Part shown: one piece after another, positions 41,532 to 50,149 of the stretch | Numbering within the stretch: position 1 is the first letter of the stretch | Layout: each line of letters begins with the position of its first letter | Origin: Pseudomonas fluorescens | GTDB lineage: Bacteria > Pseudomonadota > Gammaproteobacteria > Pseudomonadales > Pseudomonadaceae | Direction: 5' to 3' | NCBI RefSeq assembly: GCF_002837185.1 | Contig: NZ_KZ477991.1 | Span: forward strand, 62,001 to 126,000 | DNA: 64,000 bases | Made by a program: the position numbers and the translations under genes | Notes under the pieces: generated by a model | The model's input: only the letters and a program-made list of their open reading frames with translations | The model's database searches: none | What the model was told of the DNA's origin: nothing

Positions 41532-43970
41532 TCAGGTGGGTTTGGCCTCCGCTAAAGCCTGCTGCGCCAGCTCTTTCTCTGCCTCCTTCAAATCTTCCTC
41601 GCTGATCATCTCGGCAATTGCCCTTAAGCGCTCCACCACCCGCGCATTGACCGTGCCTTCCGGGAACTGCCCTTCCGCATCCGGCTCACCGGCATCCTCG
41701 CCCACCAGCAGGCTCAACGCTTCATCCGCCTGGCGCACCGCATAGATATGGAATTGCCCGGCGCGCACCGCCTGCAATACCTTTTCGTCGAGCATCAGCG
41801 TGGCCACGTTGGCCTTGGGAATGATCGCGCCCTGTTCACCGGTCAACCCGCGCGCTTCGCACAGGCGGAAGAAGCCTTCGATCTTCTCGTTGACCCCGCC
41901 CACTGCCTGCACTTCGCCAAACTGGTTGATCGAGCCGGTAATGGCAAAGCACTGCTTGAGCGGCGTCTTCGACAACGCTGAGATCAAGGTGCAGGCCTCG
42001 CCCAGGGAAGCACTGTCGCCATCCACGTAACCGTAGGACTGCTCCAGCGCGATGCTGGCCGAGATCGCCAGCGGGAATTCCTGAGCGTAACGGCTGCCCA
42101 GGTAACCGGTGAGGATCATCACGCCCTTGGAGTGAATCGGCTGACCGAGGTTGACCTCACGTTCGATGTCGACAATGCCGCTGCCGCCCGGGTACACCGT
42201 GGCGGAAATCCGCGCCGGTACGCCAAACGCCGAATCCCCGACCTCCAGCACCGTCAGCCCGTTGCACTTGCCGACGGCGGCACCGGCGGTGTCGATCAGG
42301 ATTACCCCGGCGAGCATGTCATCGAGAATCCGCGCCGACACGCGGCCGGTGCGCGTGGCCTTGGCCTTGAGCGCGCGCTCGATATGCCCGGCATCGGTCA
42401 TTTCGTCGCCCGCCAGGTGACGAATGAAGTCCGCCTCGCTGACCAACTGGAACAAATCACCGATGCGCGCCGACAAACGGCCCTGATGTTCGGCCAGGCG
42501 TGCGCTGTAAGTCGCCAGCCGCGCCACCGCATCCGACGTCAGCGGCGCCATGCCTTCTTCCGAGGTGCGGGTTTTGAGCAACTGGGCGAACTGCTCCAGG
42601 CTTTCGTCGACCATCGGGATGTCTTCGTCGAAGTCCACCAGCACCCGGAACATTTCCTGGAAGTCCGGATCGGCGTCCTGCAACGCGTAGTACAACTGGC
42701 GCGACCCGATGATGATCACCTTGACCTGCAACGGAATCATCTGCGGGTTGAGGGTCACGGTGGCCAGGCGTCCCAGTTCGCCCAGCGGCGACTCCATCTT
42801 CAGCTTGCGTGATTGCAGGGAACGCTTGAGCGCATCCCACACAAACGGCTCGCTGAGCATTTTCTCGGCTTCAAGAATCAGGAAACCGCCATTGGCGCGG
42901 TGCAACGCCCCCGGGCGCAGTTGACGATAAGTGGTGTAAAGCGCGCCCTGGTCGGTGCTGTATTCGATACGGCCGAACAGGTTGTCGTAGGTCGGGTGCG
43001 GTTCAAACACCACCGGCGCGCCGCCGTTGAGCGAATGCCCCACCACCAGGCTTGGGCAGTATTGCTCTTCGAGCAACTTGCGCGCCTGGGCATCGGTCTT
43101 GGCGTCGTCGACCAATTGCTCGACCACGGTTTTGAGCAGATACACCTGCATGGCCTGCAGGTAACCGCAGACGGCGGCGTTTTCCGCGTACTTTTCCGAC
43201 AGTGGCGCAAGCAAAGGCTGCAGGGCCAGGGTGATGGTTTCTTCGTTGAACTGGCGCAGTTGGTTGTTTGACTCACGCTTCCACTGCGGCAGGCTCGCCA
43301 ACTCTTCGTTGAGGCGCTCTTCCAGCTCGGAAATATCAGTGTGGAAGCGCTCGCGGTCGGCTTCCGGCAGTTGCGAGAACTCCGCTTCGTCCAGCGCCTT
43401 GCCGTCAAGCATCGGCGTGAAGGCAATGTTGGAGCTGTCGCGGTACAGCGCGACGTCTTTTTCCAGGGCCAGGCGCTCGATCACGTCCAGGGCCTTGTCA
43501 TAACGCTGGTTGAACGCCCGGTCGATGGCGCTTTTGCGCTGTTGATACGTCGGGTGTTCAAACACCGCCGGGAAGGTCGCCACCAGGTTGTCGACCAGCG
43601 CGTTGATATCGGTGATAAACGCTGCAGCGCCGCCGCCTGGCAATTCCAGCGCGCGCGGTTCGCGCGGCTCGTCGAAATTATTCACATAAACCCAGTCCGA
43701 CGGGGTTTGCAGGCGTTTGCCTTCGGCCTTCAAGTAACGTTTGACGAATGAAAAGCGACCGGTGCCGGGCTCGCCCATGACAAACACGTTGTAACCGGGG
43801 CGTGGCATGGCCACACCGAACTGCAAGGCTTCAACCGCACGTTCCTGGCCAAGCACACCGCGAAAGGGCTCCAAATCATTGGTGGTCGAGAAGCTGAACT
43901 GTTCAGCGGAGAAAGGGCGAGTCAGCGCTTCGGGCGCTAGACGCAAGCTGGCAGCAACAGGATCAGGCAT
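41532..43970 (-). CDS. Lon-like AAA+ protease (LonB/YcbZ type)
   Basis: An 812-residue ATP-dependent protease family protein starting MPDPVAASLRLAPEALTRPF with AAGGAAG upstream. The N-terminal AAA-like region has a Walker A in which Lys is replaced by Arg (GEPGTGR, residues 66-72). A long insertion domain follows (about 130-350), then DFDEDIP and the AAA lid. The C-terminal Lon protease domain has the catalytic Ser653 in GDSASLG and Lys696 in GGVNEKIEG, the 43-residue Ser-Lys spacing of Lon. It resembles the YcbZ/Lon-related family rather than classic Lon. Substrates unknown. Confidence 0.88.
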   Translation of the reverse strand: MPDPVAASLRLAPEALTRPFSAEQFSFSTTNDLEPFRGVLGQERAVEALQFGVAMPRPGYNVFVMGEPGTGRFSFVKRYLKAEGKRLQTPSDWVYVNNFDEPREPRALELPGGGAAAFITDINALVDNLVATFPAVFEHPTYQQRKSAIDRAFNQRYDKALDVIERLALEKDVALYRDSSNIAFTPMLDGKALDEAEFSQLPEADRERFHTDISELEERLNEELASLPQWKRESNNQLRQFNEETITLALQPLLAPLSEKYAENAAVCGYLQAMQVYLLKTVVEQLVDDAKTDAQARKLLEEQYCPSLVVGHSLNGGAPVVFEPHPTYDNLFGRIEYSTDQGALYTTYRQLRPGALHRANGGFLILEAEKMLSEPFVWDALKRSLQSRKLKMESPLGELGRLATVTLNPQMIPLQVKVIIIGSRQLYYALQDADPDFQEMFRVLVDFDEDIPMVDESLEQFAQLLKTRTSEEGMAPLTSDAVARLATYSARLAEHQGRLSARIGDLFQLVSEADFIRHLAGDEMTDAGHIERALKAKATRTGRVSARILDDMLAGVILIDTAGAAVGKCNGLTVLEVGDSAFGVPARISATVYPGGSGIVDIEREVNLGQPIHSKGVMILTGYLGSRYAQEFPLAISASIALEQSYGYVDGDSASLGEACTLISALSKTPLKQCFAITGSINQFGEVQAVGGVNEKIEGFFRLCEARGLTGEQGAIIPKANVATLMLDEKVLQAVRAGQFHIYAVRQADEALSLLVGEDAGEPDAEGQFPEGTVNARVVERLRAIAEMISEEDLKEAEKELAQQALAEAKPT

Positions 43971-44236
43971 CGGGCTTCCTTACATCAGGCGGGGCAGATG
44001 GGGGCATTCTGGCTCTCGGTTGCGCGCTCTGGCAAGGCGCGCTGTTGGGAAAGCATAGCCACGGTACGCGTCCCACAAAAAAATCGTTCAAGACTGAATG
44101 TTTTATAAAAACTCACGGAACCCAGGGAACGTGCCTAAACTCCAAACTGCGCGGGTTGGACTAATAACTGGCCCCTAGGGTGCTGCGAAGCGCCTGAACC
44201 CTTGTCCATTGGTTTGCACACAAAGAGAACAAAGCT

Positions 44237-44725
44237 ATGAAACGGATCCTTCTTGGTACTCTCTTCACCGTCGTCTCCCTCAATGCAATGGCAGAAGCAC
44301 CAGGTGGCCCGAACTGCGGTTGGGGCAACATGTTGTTTGAAGGCCAGCGCGGTACTCCTGCTCACTTCCTGGCTTCCACCACCAACGGCACCTCGGGTAA
44401 CGCCACCTTCGGCATGACCTCGGGCACCAACGGTTGCAGCACCAACAGCGCCCTGACCTACGGCGGCAAGTCCTGGATTGCCATGAATGGCATGATGAAC
44501 GAGCTGTCCGAAGACATGGCCAAAGGCAACGGCGAAGCACTGACCACCTACGCGGTGGTACTGGGTGTGGCTCCGGAAGATCGCGATCACTTCGCGGCCG
44601 TGACCCACGAGCACTTCCAGCAGATCTTCAGCAAGGCTGACGTGACTGCTGATGACGTGCACAACAACACCATTGCCGTACTGAAAAGCGATGCCCGTCT
44701 GGCGAAATACGCTACCCAGGCTTAA
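44237..44725 (+). CDS. DUF3015 family periplasmic protein
   Basis: A 162-residue protein with a Sec signal (MKRILLGTLFTVVSLNAMA, cleavage near AMAEA). The mature domain PNCGWGNMLFEGQRGTPAHF, then TFGMTSGTNGCST is the DUF3015 core, with two Cys likely in a disulfide. Function unknown. It is followed by a terminator and then by a DUF4105 gene in the same orientation. Confidence 0.9.
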   Translation: MKRILLGTLFTVVSLNAMAEAPGGPNCGWGNMLFEGQRGTPAHFLASTTNGTSGNATFGMTSGTNGCSTNSALTYGGKSWIAMNGMMNELSEDMAKGNGEALTTYAVVLGVAPEDRDHFAAVTHEHFQQIFSKADVTADDVHNNTIAVLKSDARLAKYATQA

Positions 44726-44734
44726 GCTCGACCC

Positions 44735-44768
44735 ACCCGCGTCTTTCGAGGCGCGGGTTTTGTTTTTT
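44735..44768 (+). terminator. Intrinsic terminator after the DUF3015 gene
   Basis: ACCCGCG pairs with CGCGGGT over a short loop, followed by TTTGTTTTTT. Confidence 0.88.
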
Positions 44769-44817
44769 CGACCTGTCCCCCTTGGGTCTTTTTTTCAGTC
44801 CGACTTAAGTAGCCCCC

Positions 44818-46671
44818 ATGCTCAAACGCCTCGCTTGCCTGGCTCTCTTCGCCTGCGCCCCGCTGCACGCGGCCCCGCACCTCGACGATCAACGTTTGCA
44901 GCAACTGGCCAATGATCCGTTCTGGCTTTCGCTGGGGCACTACGAGGCCGGCAAGATCAATGGCTGGCGCAGCTATGTCAGCGACAAGAAATTCTTTCTC
45001 GCCGCTGACGGCGCGCATCATCCGGACGCCGAACTCAAGGCCACTGTGGATGCGCTCTACGCACCGGCCAGCCTGGGCGAAAAACATGCCCAATGCGTCT
45101 ACCCCGCCCGCACCCGCTGGCTCAAGGATCAGTTGCAACTGACCGACCTGCCTGCCGTGGACTGCAAAGAGTTCAAACAATGGTTTTCGGACGTCGCGCC
45201 CCACAGCGCGGTGATGATTTTCCCAGCGGCGTACCTCAACAGCCCCTCGTCGATGTTCGGCCACACCCTGCTGCGCATCGACCAGGCCGACGTGCAGAGC
45301 AACAACACCGCCCTGCTCAGCTACGCAATCAACTTCGGCGCCTATATCGAAGGCTCGGACAACAGCATTCTGTATGCCTGGAAGGGCCTGATGGGCGGCT
45401 ATCCCGGCCTGTTCGCCCTGGTGCCCTACCAGGAAAAACTCTCCGAATACCGCAGCCTGGAAAACCGTGACCTGTGGGAATACCGCCTGAACCTCACCGA
45501 AGTCGAGACCAAGCGCATGGTCGAGCACGTGTGGGAACTCAAACAGATCCAGTTCGACTACTTCTTCTTCGATGAAAACTGCTCCTACCGCCTGCTGGAA
45601 CTGCTGCAAGTGGCGCGCCCCGGCCTGCGCTTGACCGAGCAATTCCCGCTCACCGCGATCCCGACCGATACCGTCAAAGCGGTAAAGGACGCGGGTCTGG
45701 TGGAAAAGATCGACTATCGTCCGTCCCGCGAACGCGAGCTGCTCGAGCGCGCCAAACCGCTCGACAGCGATGAGCAGCAATGGGTACTGAAGATCAGCGA
45801 TGACCAGAAACAGTTGCAGGAGCCTGCCTTCAAGGCGCTGCCTCGCGAGCGCCAGGCCCTGGTGGTGGACGCCGCCTATCGCCTCGGCCGCTACCGTGCC
45901 AACGGCCTGGAACGCGACACCGCACGCTCCCAGCGCAGCTTCGAACTGCTGCGCGCGATCAATCAGAACCCGGCGCCCGACCTGAAGATCACCCCGCCCG
46001 GCCTGCCGGAAAACGGCCATGAGTCGCGCACCTGGCAGGCCGGCATCGGCATCCGTGGCGACAAAGCCTTCGGCGAATACGGCCTGCGCATGGCCTATCA
46101 CGACCTCAACGACAACGCCGAAGGCTTCCCCCTGGGCGCACAAATCGAAATCCTGCAGATGAAACTGCGCCAGTACGAAGGCAACCACTGGCAATTGCAG
46201 CAACTGGACCTGGCCACCATCCGCTCCCTGACCCCGCGCAACGCCCTGTTGCAGCCGTGGTCCTGGCAAGTCACCGGCGGCCTGGAGCGGGTGCCGGGCA
46301 AACATGACGACGAAACCCTGGTGGCCCACGTCAACGGCGGCGCCGGTGGCACCTGGCAGCTCTCGGACGACATGCTCGGCTTCGCCCTCGGCACCGTGCG
46401 GGTGGAACACAACAATGACTTCAGCGAAGCCATCTCCCCCGCTGCCGGCTTCAATACCGGCGTGTTGTGGAAGAACCCACTGGGCAACCTGAGCCTGGAA
46501 GCCAAGGGTGATTTCTTCACCAATGGCGAAGTGCGGCGCAGCATCAGCCTCAACCAGCAATGGGAACTGTCACGCAACCTGGGCCTGCGCCTGAGCGCCC
46601 AGCGCGAGTACAGCCACCTGTCGACGCCGGTCAATGAAGTGATGCTCGAAGTGAAGTGGTACCACTACTGA
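44818..46671 (+). CDS. DUF4105 outer-membrane-associated protein
   Basis: A 617-residue protein with a signal peptide (MLKRLACLALFACAPLHAAP). The N-terminal half is the DUF4105 (Lnb-like periplasmic) domain with SAVMIFPAAYLNSPSSMFGH, TLLRI and the FFDENCSYRLLELL motif, in which Cys, His and Asn suggest a papain-like NlpC/P60-type site. The C-terminal half ends in alternating aromatic strands and a terminal WYHY, like an outer-membrane beta-barrel. Known relatives are poorly characterised; the catalytic role is inferred from residues only. Confidence 0.82.
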   Translation: MLKRLACLALFACAPLHAAPHLDDQRLQQLANDPFWLSLGHYEAGKINGWRSYVSDKKFFLAADGAHHPDAELKATVDALYAPASLGEKHAQCVYPARTRWLKDQLQLTDLPAVDCKEFKQWFSDVAPHSAVMIFPAAYLNSPSSMFGHTLLRIDQADVQSNNTALLSYAINFGAYIEGSDNSILYAWKGLMGGYPGLFALVPYQEKLSEYRSLENRDLWEYRLNLTEVETKRMVEHVWELKQIQFDYFFFDENCSYRLLELLQVARPGLRLTEQFPLTAIPTDTVKAVKDAGLVEKIDYRPSRERELLERAKPLDSDEQQWVLKISDDQKQLQEPAFKALPRERQALVVDAAYRLGRYRANGLERDTARSQRSFELLRAINQNPAPDLKITPPGLPENGHESRTWQAGIGIRGDKAFGEYGLRMAYHDLNDNAEGFPLGAQIEILQMKLRQYEGNHWQLQQLDLATIRSLTPRNALLQPWSWQVTGGLERVPGKHDDETLVAHVNGGAGGTWQLSDDMLGFALGTVRVEHNNDFSEAISPAAGFNTGVLWKNPLGNLSLEAKGDFFTNGEVRRSISLNQQWELSRNLGLRLSAQREYSHLSTPVNEVMLEVKWYHY

Positions 46672-46691
46672 CTCAAGCCTGGTGAAAATCC

Positions 46692-46787
46692 AAATGTGGG
46701 AGGGGGCTTGCCCCCGATAGCAGAGTGTCAGTGACGGGAAGCTTGACTGACACACCGCCATCGGGGGCAAGCCCCCTCCCACATTTT
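46692..46787. repeat. REP doublet (inverted pair)
   Basis: Same arms as the element at 41417 (TGTGGGAGGGGGCTTGC and its complement), here around a central GTCAGT/ACTGAC pairing. Confidence 0.85.
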
Positions 46788-46823
46788 ATTAGCATTGCTC
46801 GCATAATCAGGAGCTCACTCAAT

Positions 46824-47135
46824 ATGGCCGTTCGCTGCACTACCCTCGAAGAAGTCCGCAATAACATCGACCTCCTTGACCAACAAATAGTCACTCTGAT
46901 CGCCGAACATGGCCACTAGGTCTCCCAAGCCGCACGCTTCAAAAACGACACCGATGGCGTCAAGGCGCCACAACGAGTTGAACAGGTGATCGCCAAGGTG
47001 CGGGGGTTATCCCAGGTACTCGGCGCCAACCCTGAGGTTACTGAGCAGGTATATCGCGCGATGATTACGGCGTTTATCCAGCAAGAATTGGCTGAATATG
47101 CTGTGCTGGACAACGCTCGCAAACCACGAAACTGA
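46824..47135 (+). pseudogene. Chorismate mutase gene with an in-frame amber codon
   Basis: The frame starts MAVRCTTLEEVRNNIDLLDQ and reads QIVTLIAEHGH, then TAG at 46917, then VSQAARFKNDTDGVKAPQRV, VLGANPEVTEQVYRAMITAF and IQQELA up to the TGA at 47135 (104 codons). This is the AroQ-class chorismate mutase (PchB-like) fold, with the usual Tyr-Val after GH replaced by a stop. One base change (TAC or TAT to TAG) explains it and nothing else is broken. It is either a recent pseudogene or a sequencing error. The two halves alone would not make an active enzyme. Confidence 0.8.
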
Positions 47136-47371
47136 TCCATCCATCTAAGCTGCTCAGGATTATCAGCCTTTTGCCTGCAAGCACTGATTCATAGCACTCT
47201 CGTAACTCATTGAAAAATAGGCCGGAAATTTCAGACGCCTTTTTAGCTTTTTTCAGTCGAAACAAACTACCTCTCACTTCATTCTCTTTATGAGGTTTTG
47301 TGTCTAGTATCGGATGGCAATCAATTTGCCACCACTTCTATACACGGATCCGAATAGGGTAAGAGGCTTAT

Positions 47372-48457
47372 ATGGAATTTCTTGAAAAACTCACCAGTCT
47401 GGCGTCAAAGGTGCGCCTGCAAGGCGCCGCCATCCAGACGGAAGAAGCTACAAAAAATGCTTTTGTAATGCCTTTTATCAACACCGTGTTGGGTTACGAC
47501 GTGTTTGACCCACAGGAGGTGACGCCCGAATTTGTCTGCGATGTCGGGACGAAAAAAGGTGAAAAAATCGACTACGCAATCATGAAAGATGGCGAAGTTC
47601 AGATACTCATCGAATGCAAAAAGATCGGCGAGTCATTGAGCATTAATCACGCTTCGCAGCTCTTTCGGTACTTTCACGTCACGAGTGCAAGAATCTCAAT
47701 TCTTACCAACGGCCAGGTCTACAGATTTTTTACAGACCTGGACGCCCCTAATAAAATGGACGAAAAGCCATTTCTAGAGCTGGATCTGCTGGACATTGAT
47801 GAATACTCCGTACCAGAGCTGATAAAACTTACCAAATCGGCCTTCGATGTCGACTCAATCATCAGCGCAGCGGGAGAATTGAAATACGTCAGCCAACTCA
47901 AGAAGCTCATTGGCGCCCAAATCAGTAAACCAGAAGACGACTTCGTGAAGTTCTTCGCGTCCCGTGTTTACGAAGGAGTAATCACGCAGAAAGTACGTGA
48001 GCAATTTTTCGAACTGACACGAAAAGCGTTAGCTCAATTTTTGAATGATCAAATTAATGAGCGACTTAAGTCTGCAATGAGTGGTGCAATTCAGCCGACC
48101 CTAACGTCATTGTCTATCGCGAACAGCACGAATGCAGCCATACAGGAACAAAACGAAGCAGAAGATAAAATTCTCACAACCCTTGAAGAGCTGGAGGGTT
48201 ACCACATCGTCCGCGCTGTCGTGCGCTCAGTTGTCGATGCCAAACGAATCGTTCAACGTGATACCCAAAGCTATTTTGGGATATTACTGGACGATAACAA
48301 CCGTAAGCCCATCTGCCGACTCCACTTCAATCGTAGCCAAAAGTACCTCGGGGTATTCGACGAAGAAAAGAATGAGACCCGACACGCTATTTCATCCATT
48401 GACGAGATTTACGAATACGCCGACCAGCTAAAAAAGACAGTGGGTTATTACGAATAA
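47372..48457 (+). CDS. Orphan HsdR-N domain nuclease-like protein
   Basis: A 361-residue protein with an N-terminal type I restriction enzyme R-subunit domain. KIDYAIMKDGEVQILIECKK carries the PD-(D/E)xK residues (Asp, then Glu-Cys-Lys). The rest is helical and Lys/Glu-rich with no helicase motor. Base composition is clearly lower in GC than the surroundings, suggesting transfer. No hsdM or hsdS lies beside it; the island hsd genes are 14 kb away and encode their own HsdR. It may be a stand-alone defence or repair nuclease. Confidence 0.85.
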   Translation: MEFLEKLTSLASKVRLQGAAIQTEEATKNAFVMPFINTVLGYDVFDPQEVTPEFVCDVGTKKGEKIDYAIMKDGEVQILIECKKIGESLSINHASQLFRYFHVTSARISILTNGQVYRFFTDLDAPNKMDEKPFLELDLLDIDEYSVPELIKLTKSAFDVDSIISAAGELKYVSQLKKLIGAQISKPEDDFVKFFASRVYEGVITQKVREQFFELTRKALAQFLNDQINERLKSAMSGAIQPTLTSLSIANSTNAAIQEQNEAEDKILTTLEELEGYHIVRAVVRSVVDAKRIVQRDTQSYFGILLDDNNRKPICRLHFNRSQKYLGVFDEEKNETRHAISSIDEIYEYADQLKKTVGYYE

Positions 48458-48485
48458 AGTCTACACCGACAGACCGAAGTTAAAA

Positions 48486-48509
48486 CTGTGGCGAGCGAGC
48501 TCGCCACAG
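48486..48509. repeat. REP-type palindrome
   Basis: Perfect 11-base arms CTGTGGCGAGC and GCTCGCCACAG around two bases, between the nuclease-like gene and the convergent DUF3077 gene. Confidence 0.7.
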
Positions 48510-48521
48510 GGTAATGCTGTT

Positions 48522-48812
48522 TTACTTCGCGGGTGTCATCGCTTGGCTCAGGTCATCCACTACTGCTTTGCCCATCTCACACAAGTAATGCGCAGCCCAC
48601 GCATATTGCTCGCCACGCACATCCATTGCGGCCTCCATGGCAAGCTTTTTGGAGTAGTAAAGCAAGGTAGAGGCATGCTCCAGCGCCTCATCAATTGGCA
48701 TGCCGGAATTGACACGGAATAGCGGCTTTTCGTTTTCGCCGTAATCGCCGAAGGTGACGACGCCGAGGGTAGTGATTGACGACAGAGGTGGATCAGGAAT
48801 GACTTTAGACAT
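48522..48812 (-). CDS. DUF3077 family small protein
   Basis: A 96-residue protein with the family core LFRVNSGMPIDEALEHASTL and a helical tail ending LSQAMTPAK. It is a paralogue of 34200-34460. The function of this family is unknown. AGAGGTACACC lies upstream of the ATG. Confidence 0.8.
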   Translation of the reverse strand: MSKVIPDPPLSSITTLGVVTFGDYGENEKPLFRVNSGMPIDEALEHASTLLYYSKKLAMEAAMDVRGEQYAWAAHYLCEMGKAVVDDLSQAMTPAK

Positions 48813-49239
48813 GGTGTACCTCTAAGTGAAATAAAGGACCACCACAGCACGTCGCTAAACATGAAGGGGTGGCAGCTGTACGCGGGTTAGCGAACCGGTC
48901 ACCTAGACACCCGGCAGATCCGAAGATCTCCCGCGCACAGCCGCCATAACACGGTATCAGCAGGCAAAAAATTCGCCAGCCAAGGGTGTAAAGAGGATGA
49001 GTCTCGGTGGTTCGGGTCGCTAAACCCGGACGCCGTTTTCACAGCGAAGCCAGGAGACTAGTAACCCAAACCTTAAGGCGCAATAGACTAGAGATTCTCT
49101 AGGAAATGTCCTGCAATTTAAAGCGAAGCGTCGTTGATGGCCCTTTAACCAACACCTTTCTCACACATCTTTCACCCCCCTCAGACAAATCCCCTTCTAG
49201 ACTCTCCCTATCAGCCGTGGATCGGCCAGGGAGTACGCC
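48813..49239. other. Intergenic region between divergent small genes
   Basis: These 427 bases separate the divergent DUF3077 and lipoprotein genes. I see no convincing gene, RNA or repeat in them. The last 30 bases (CCAGGGAGTACGCC) contain the ribosome-binding site of the lipoprotein gene. Confidence 0.5.
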
Positions 49240-49596
49240 ATGTGGCGGTATGCGCTAATGCTGTGTGCAGTGGTGTGGCTGACGGGCTGCCAGACAACCC
49301 ATCAGGAGTTGCTGGCCAAGGGTTATCCACCCGCCTTCGCTGACGGCTTTGACGACGGCTGCAGCAGCGGTCGCCAGGCCGCCGGGGTGATCACGGGCGA
49401 GTTTCGCAAGAACGTGCCACGCTATCTGAAAGATCGGCACTACGCCGAAGGCTGGGAAGACGGTTTCCGCCAGTGCAAAGCCATGCGTGAGAACGAGGAA
49501 CTGCGCGAGTATCAGGACAACCGCAGGAACGATCGCGAGCACGAGTGGCAGGAGGAAAAAGACCGTGACGCGGCCAAAGCCTATCGCTCGCAATGA
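49240..49596 (+). CDS. Small lipoprotein, unknown function
   Basis: A 118-residue protein with a lipoprotein signal (MWRYALMLCAVVWLTGCQTT, lipidated Cys17). The mature part has a Gly/Cys-containing segment (GFDDGCSSGRQAAGVITGEF) and a highly charged C-terminal helix (ELREYQDNRRNDREHEWQEE). GGGAG lies upstream. It is 55 bases before a GreA/B-family gene in the same direction. Family not recognised. Confidence 0.8.
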   Translation: MWRYALMLCAVVWLTGCQTTHQELLAKGYPPAFADGFDDGCSSGRQAAGVITGEFRKNVPRYLKDRHYAEGWEDGFRQCKAMRENEELREYQDNRRNDREHEWQEEKDRDAAKAYRSQ

Positions 49597-49651
49597 GCGT
49601 GGGAACGATCTGGCGGTGAACATGGCCCAAACTCCATTGAAGGAGAACGTC

Positions 49652-50149
49652 ATGAGCCGAGCTTTTGTAAATGAGGACAACGCTGCCGCCCAGGCCGACC
49701 AGCCGGTGGAGCGTCAGGTCAGCGAACAGCCCAACCGCCTGACCGCGCAAGGGTTGGCGCAACTGCAGGCCAAGGTGGCGCAATTGCAGCAGGCATACAG
49801 CAACGAATCCGCCAAGGGCGAGCAGGCAGACAAGCAACGCCAGGCCGATCTTGAGCGGGATTTGCGCTACTTCAACCAGCGTGTACACAGCGCCCAGGTC
49901 GTTGCGCCGGCCACCGCTATCGACAAGGTACAGATCGGCAGTTGGGTGACCTTCGCCAACGAGCAGGACGAGCAGCAGCGCATCCAGTTGGTCGGCGAAG
50001 ATCAGGCCGACGCCAACGCGGGCCTGATCAACTGGGGTTCGCCCCTGGGCCGCGCGTTGCTGGGCGCCCAGGTGGGTGACGAGGTGCTGTGGCGACGGCC
50101 GGTCGGCGATCAGTTGATCGAAGTGCTGGGCATCGAACCCGACGTCTAG
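49652..50149 (+). CDS. GreA/GreB-family elongation factor-like protein
   Basis: A 165-residue protein starting MSRAFVNEDNAAAQADQPVE with AGGAG 6 bases upstream. Layout matches GreA/B: an N-terminal coiled coil (LTAQGLAQLQAKVAQLQQAY), DLRYFNQRVHSAQVV as the end of the coiled coil, then the FKBP-like domain (GSWVTFANEQDEQQRIQLVG, GSPLGRALLGAQVGDEVLWR). SPLGRALLG is the Gre signature. The acidic tip residues for transcript cleavage are not obvious, so it may act on RNA polymerase in another way. Its stop codon overlaps that of gdhA. Confidence 0.88.
   Translation: MSRAFVNEDNAAAQADQPVERQVSEQPNRLTAQGLAQLQAKVAQLQQAYSNESAKGEQADKQRQADLERDLRYFNQRVHSAQVVAPATAIDKVQIGSWVTFANEQDEQQRIQLVGEDQADANAGLINWGSPLGRALLGAQVGDEVLWRRPVGDQLIEVLGIEPDV

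Noticed and set aside
44722..46560. 612-codon minus-strand frame opposite the DUF4105 gene
   Set aside because: Antisense shadow; the plus-strand gene has a signal peptide, ribosome-binding site and family motifs.
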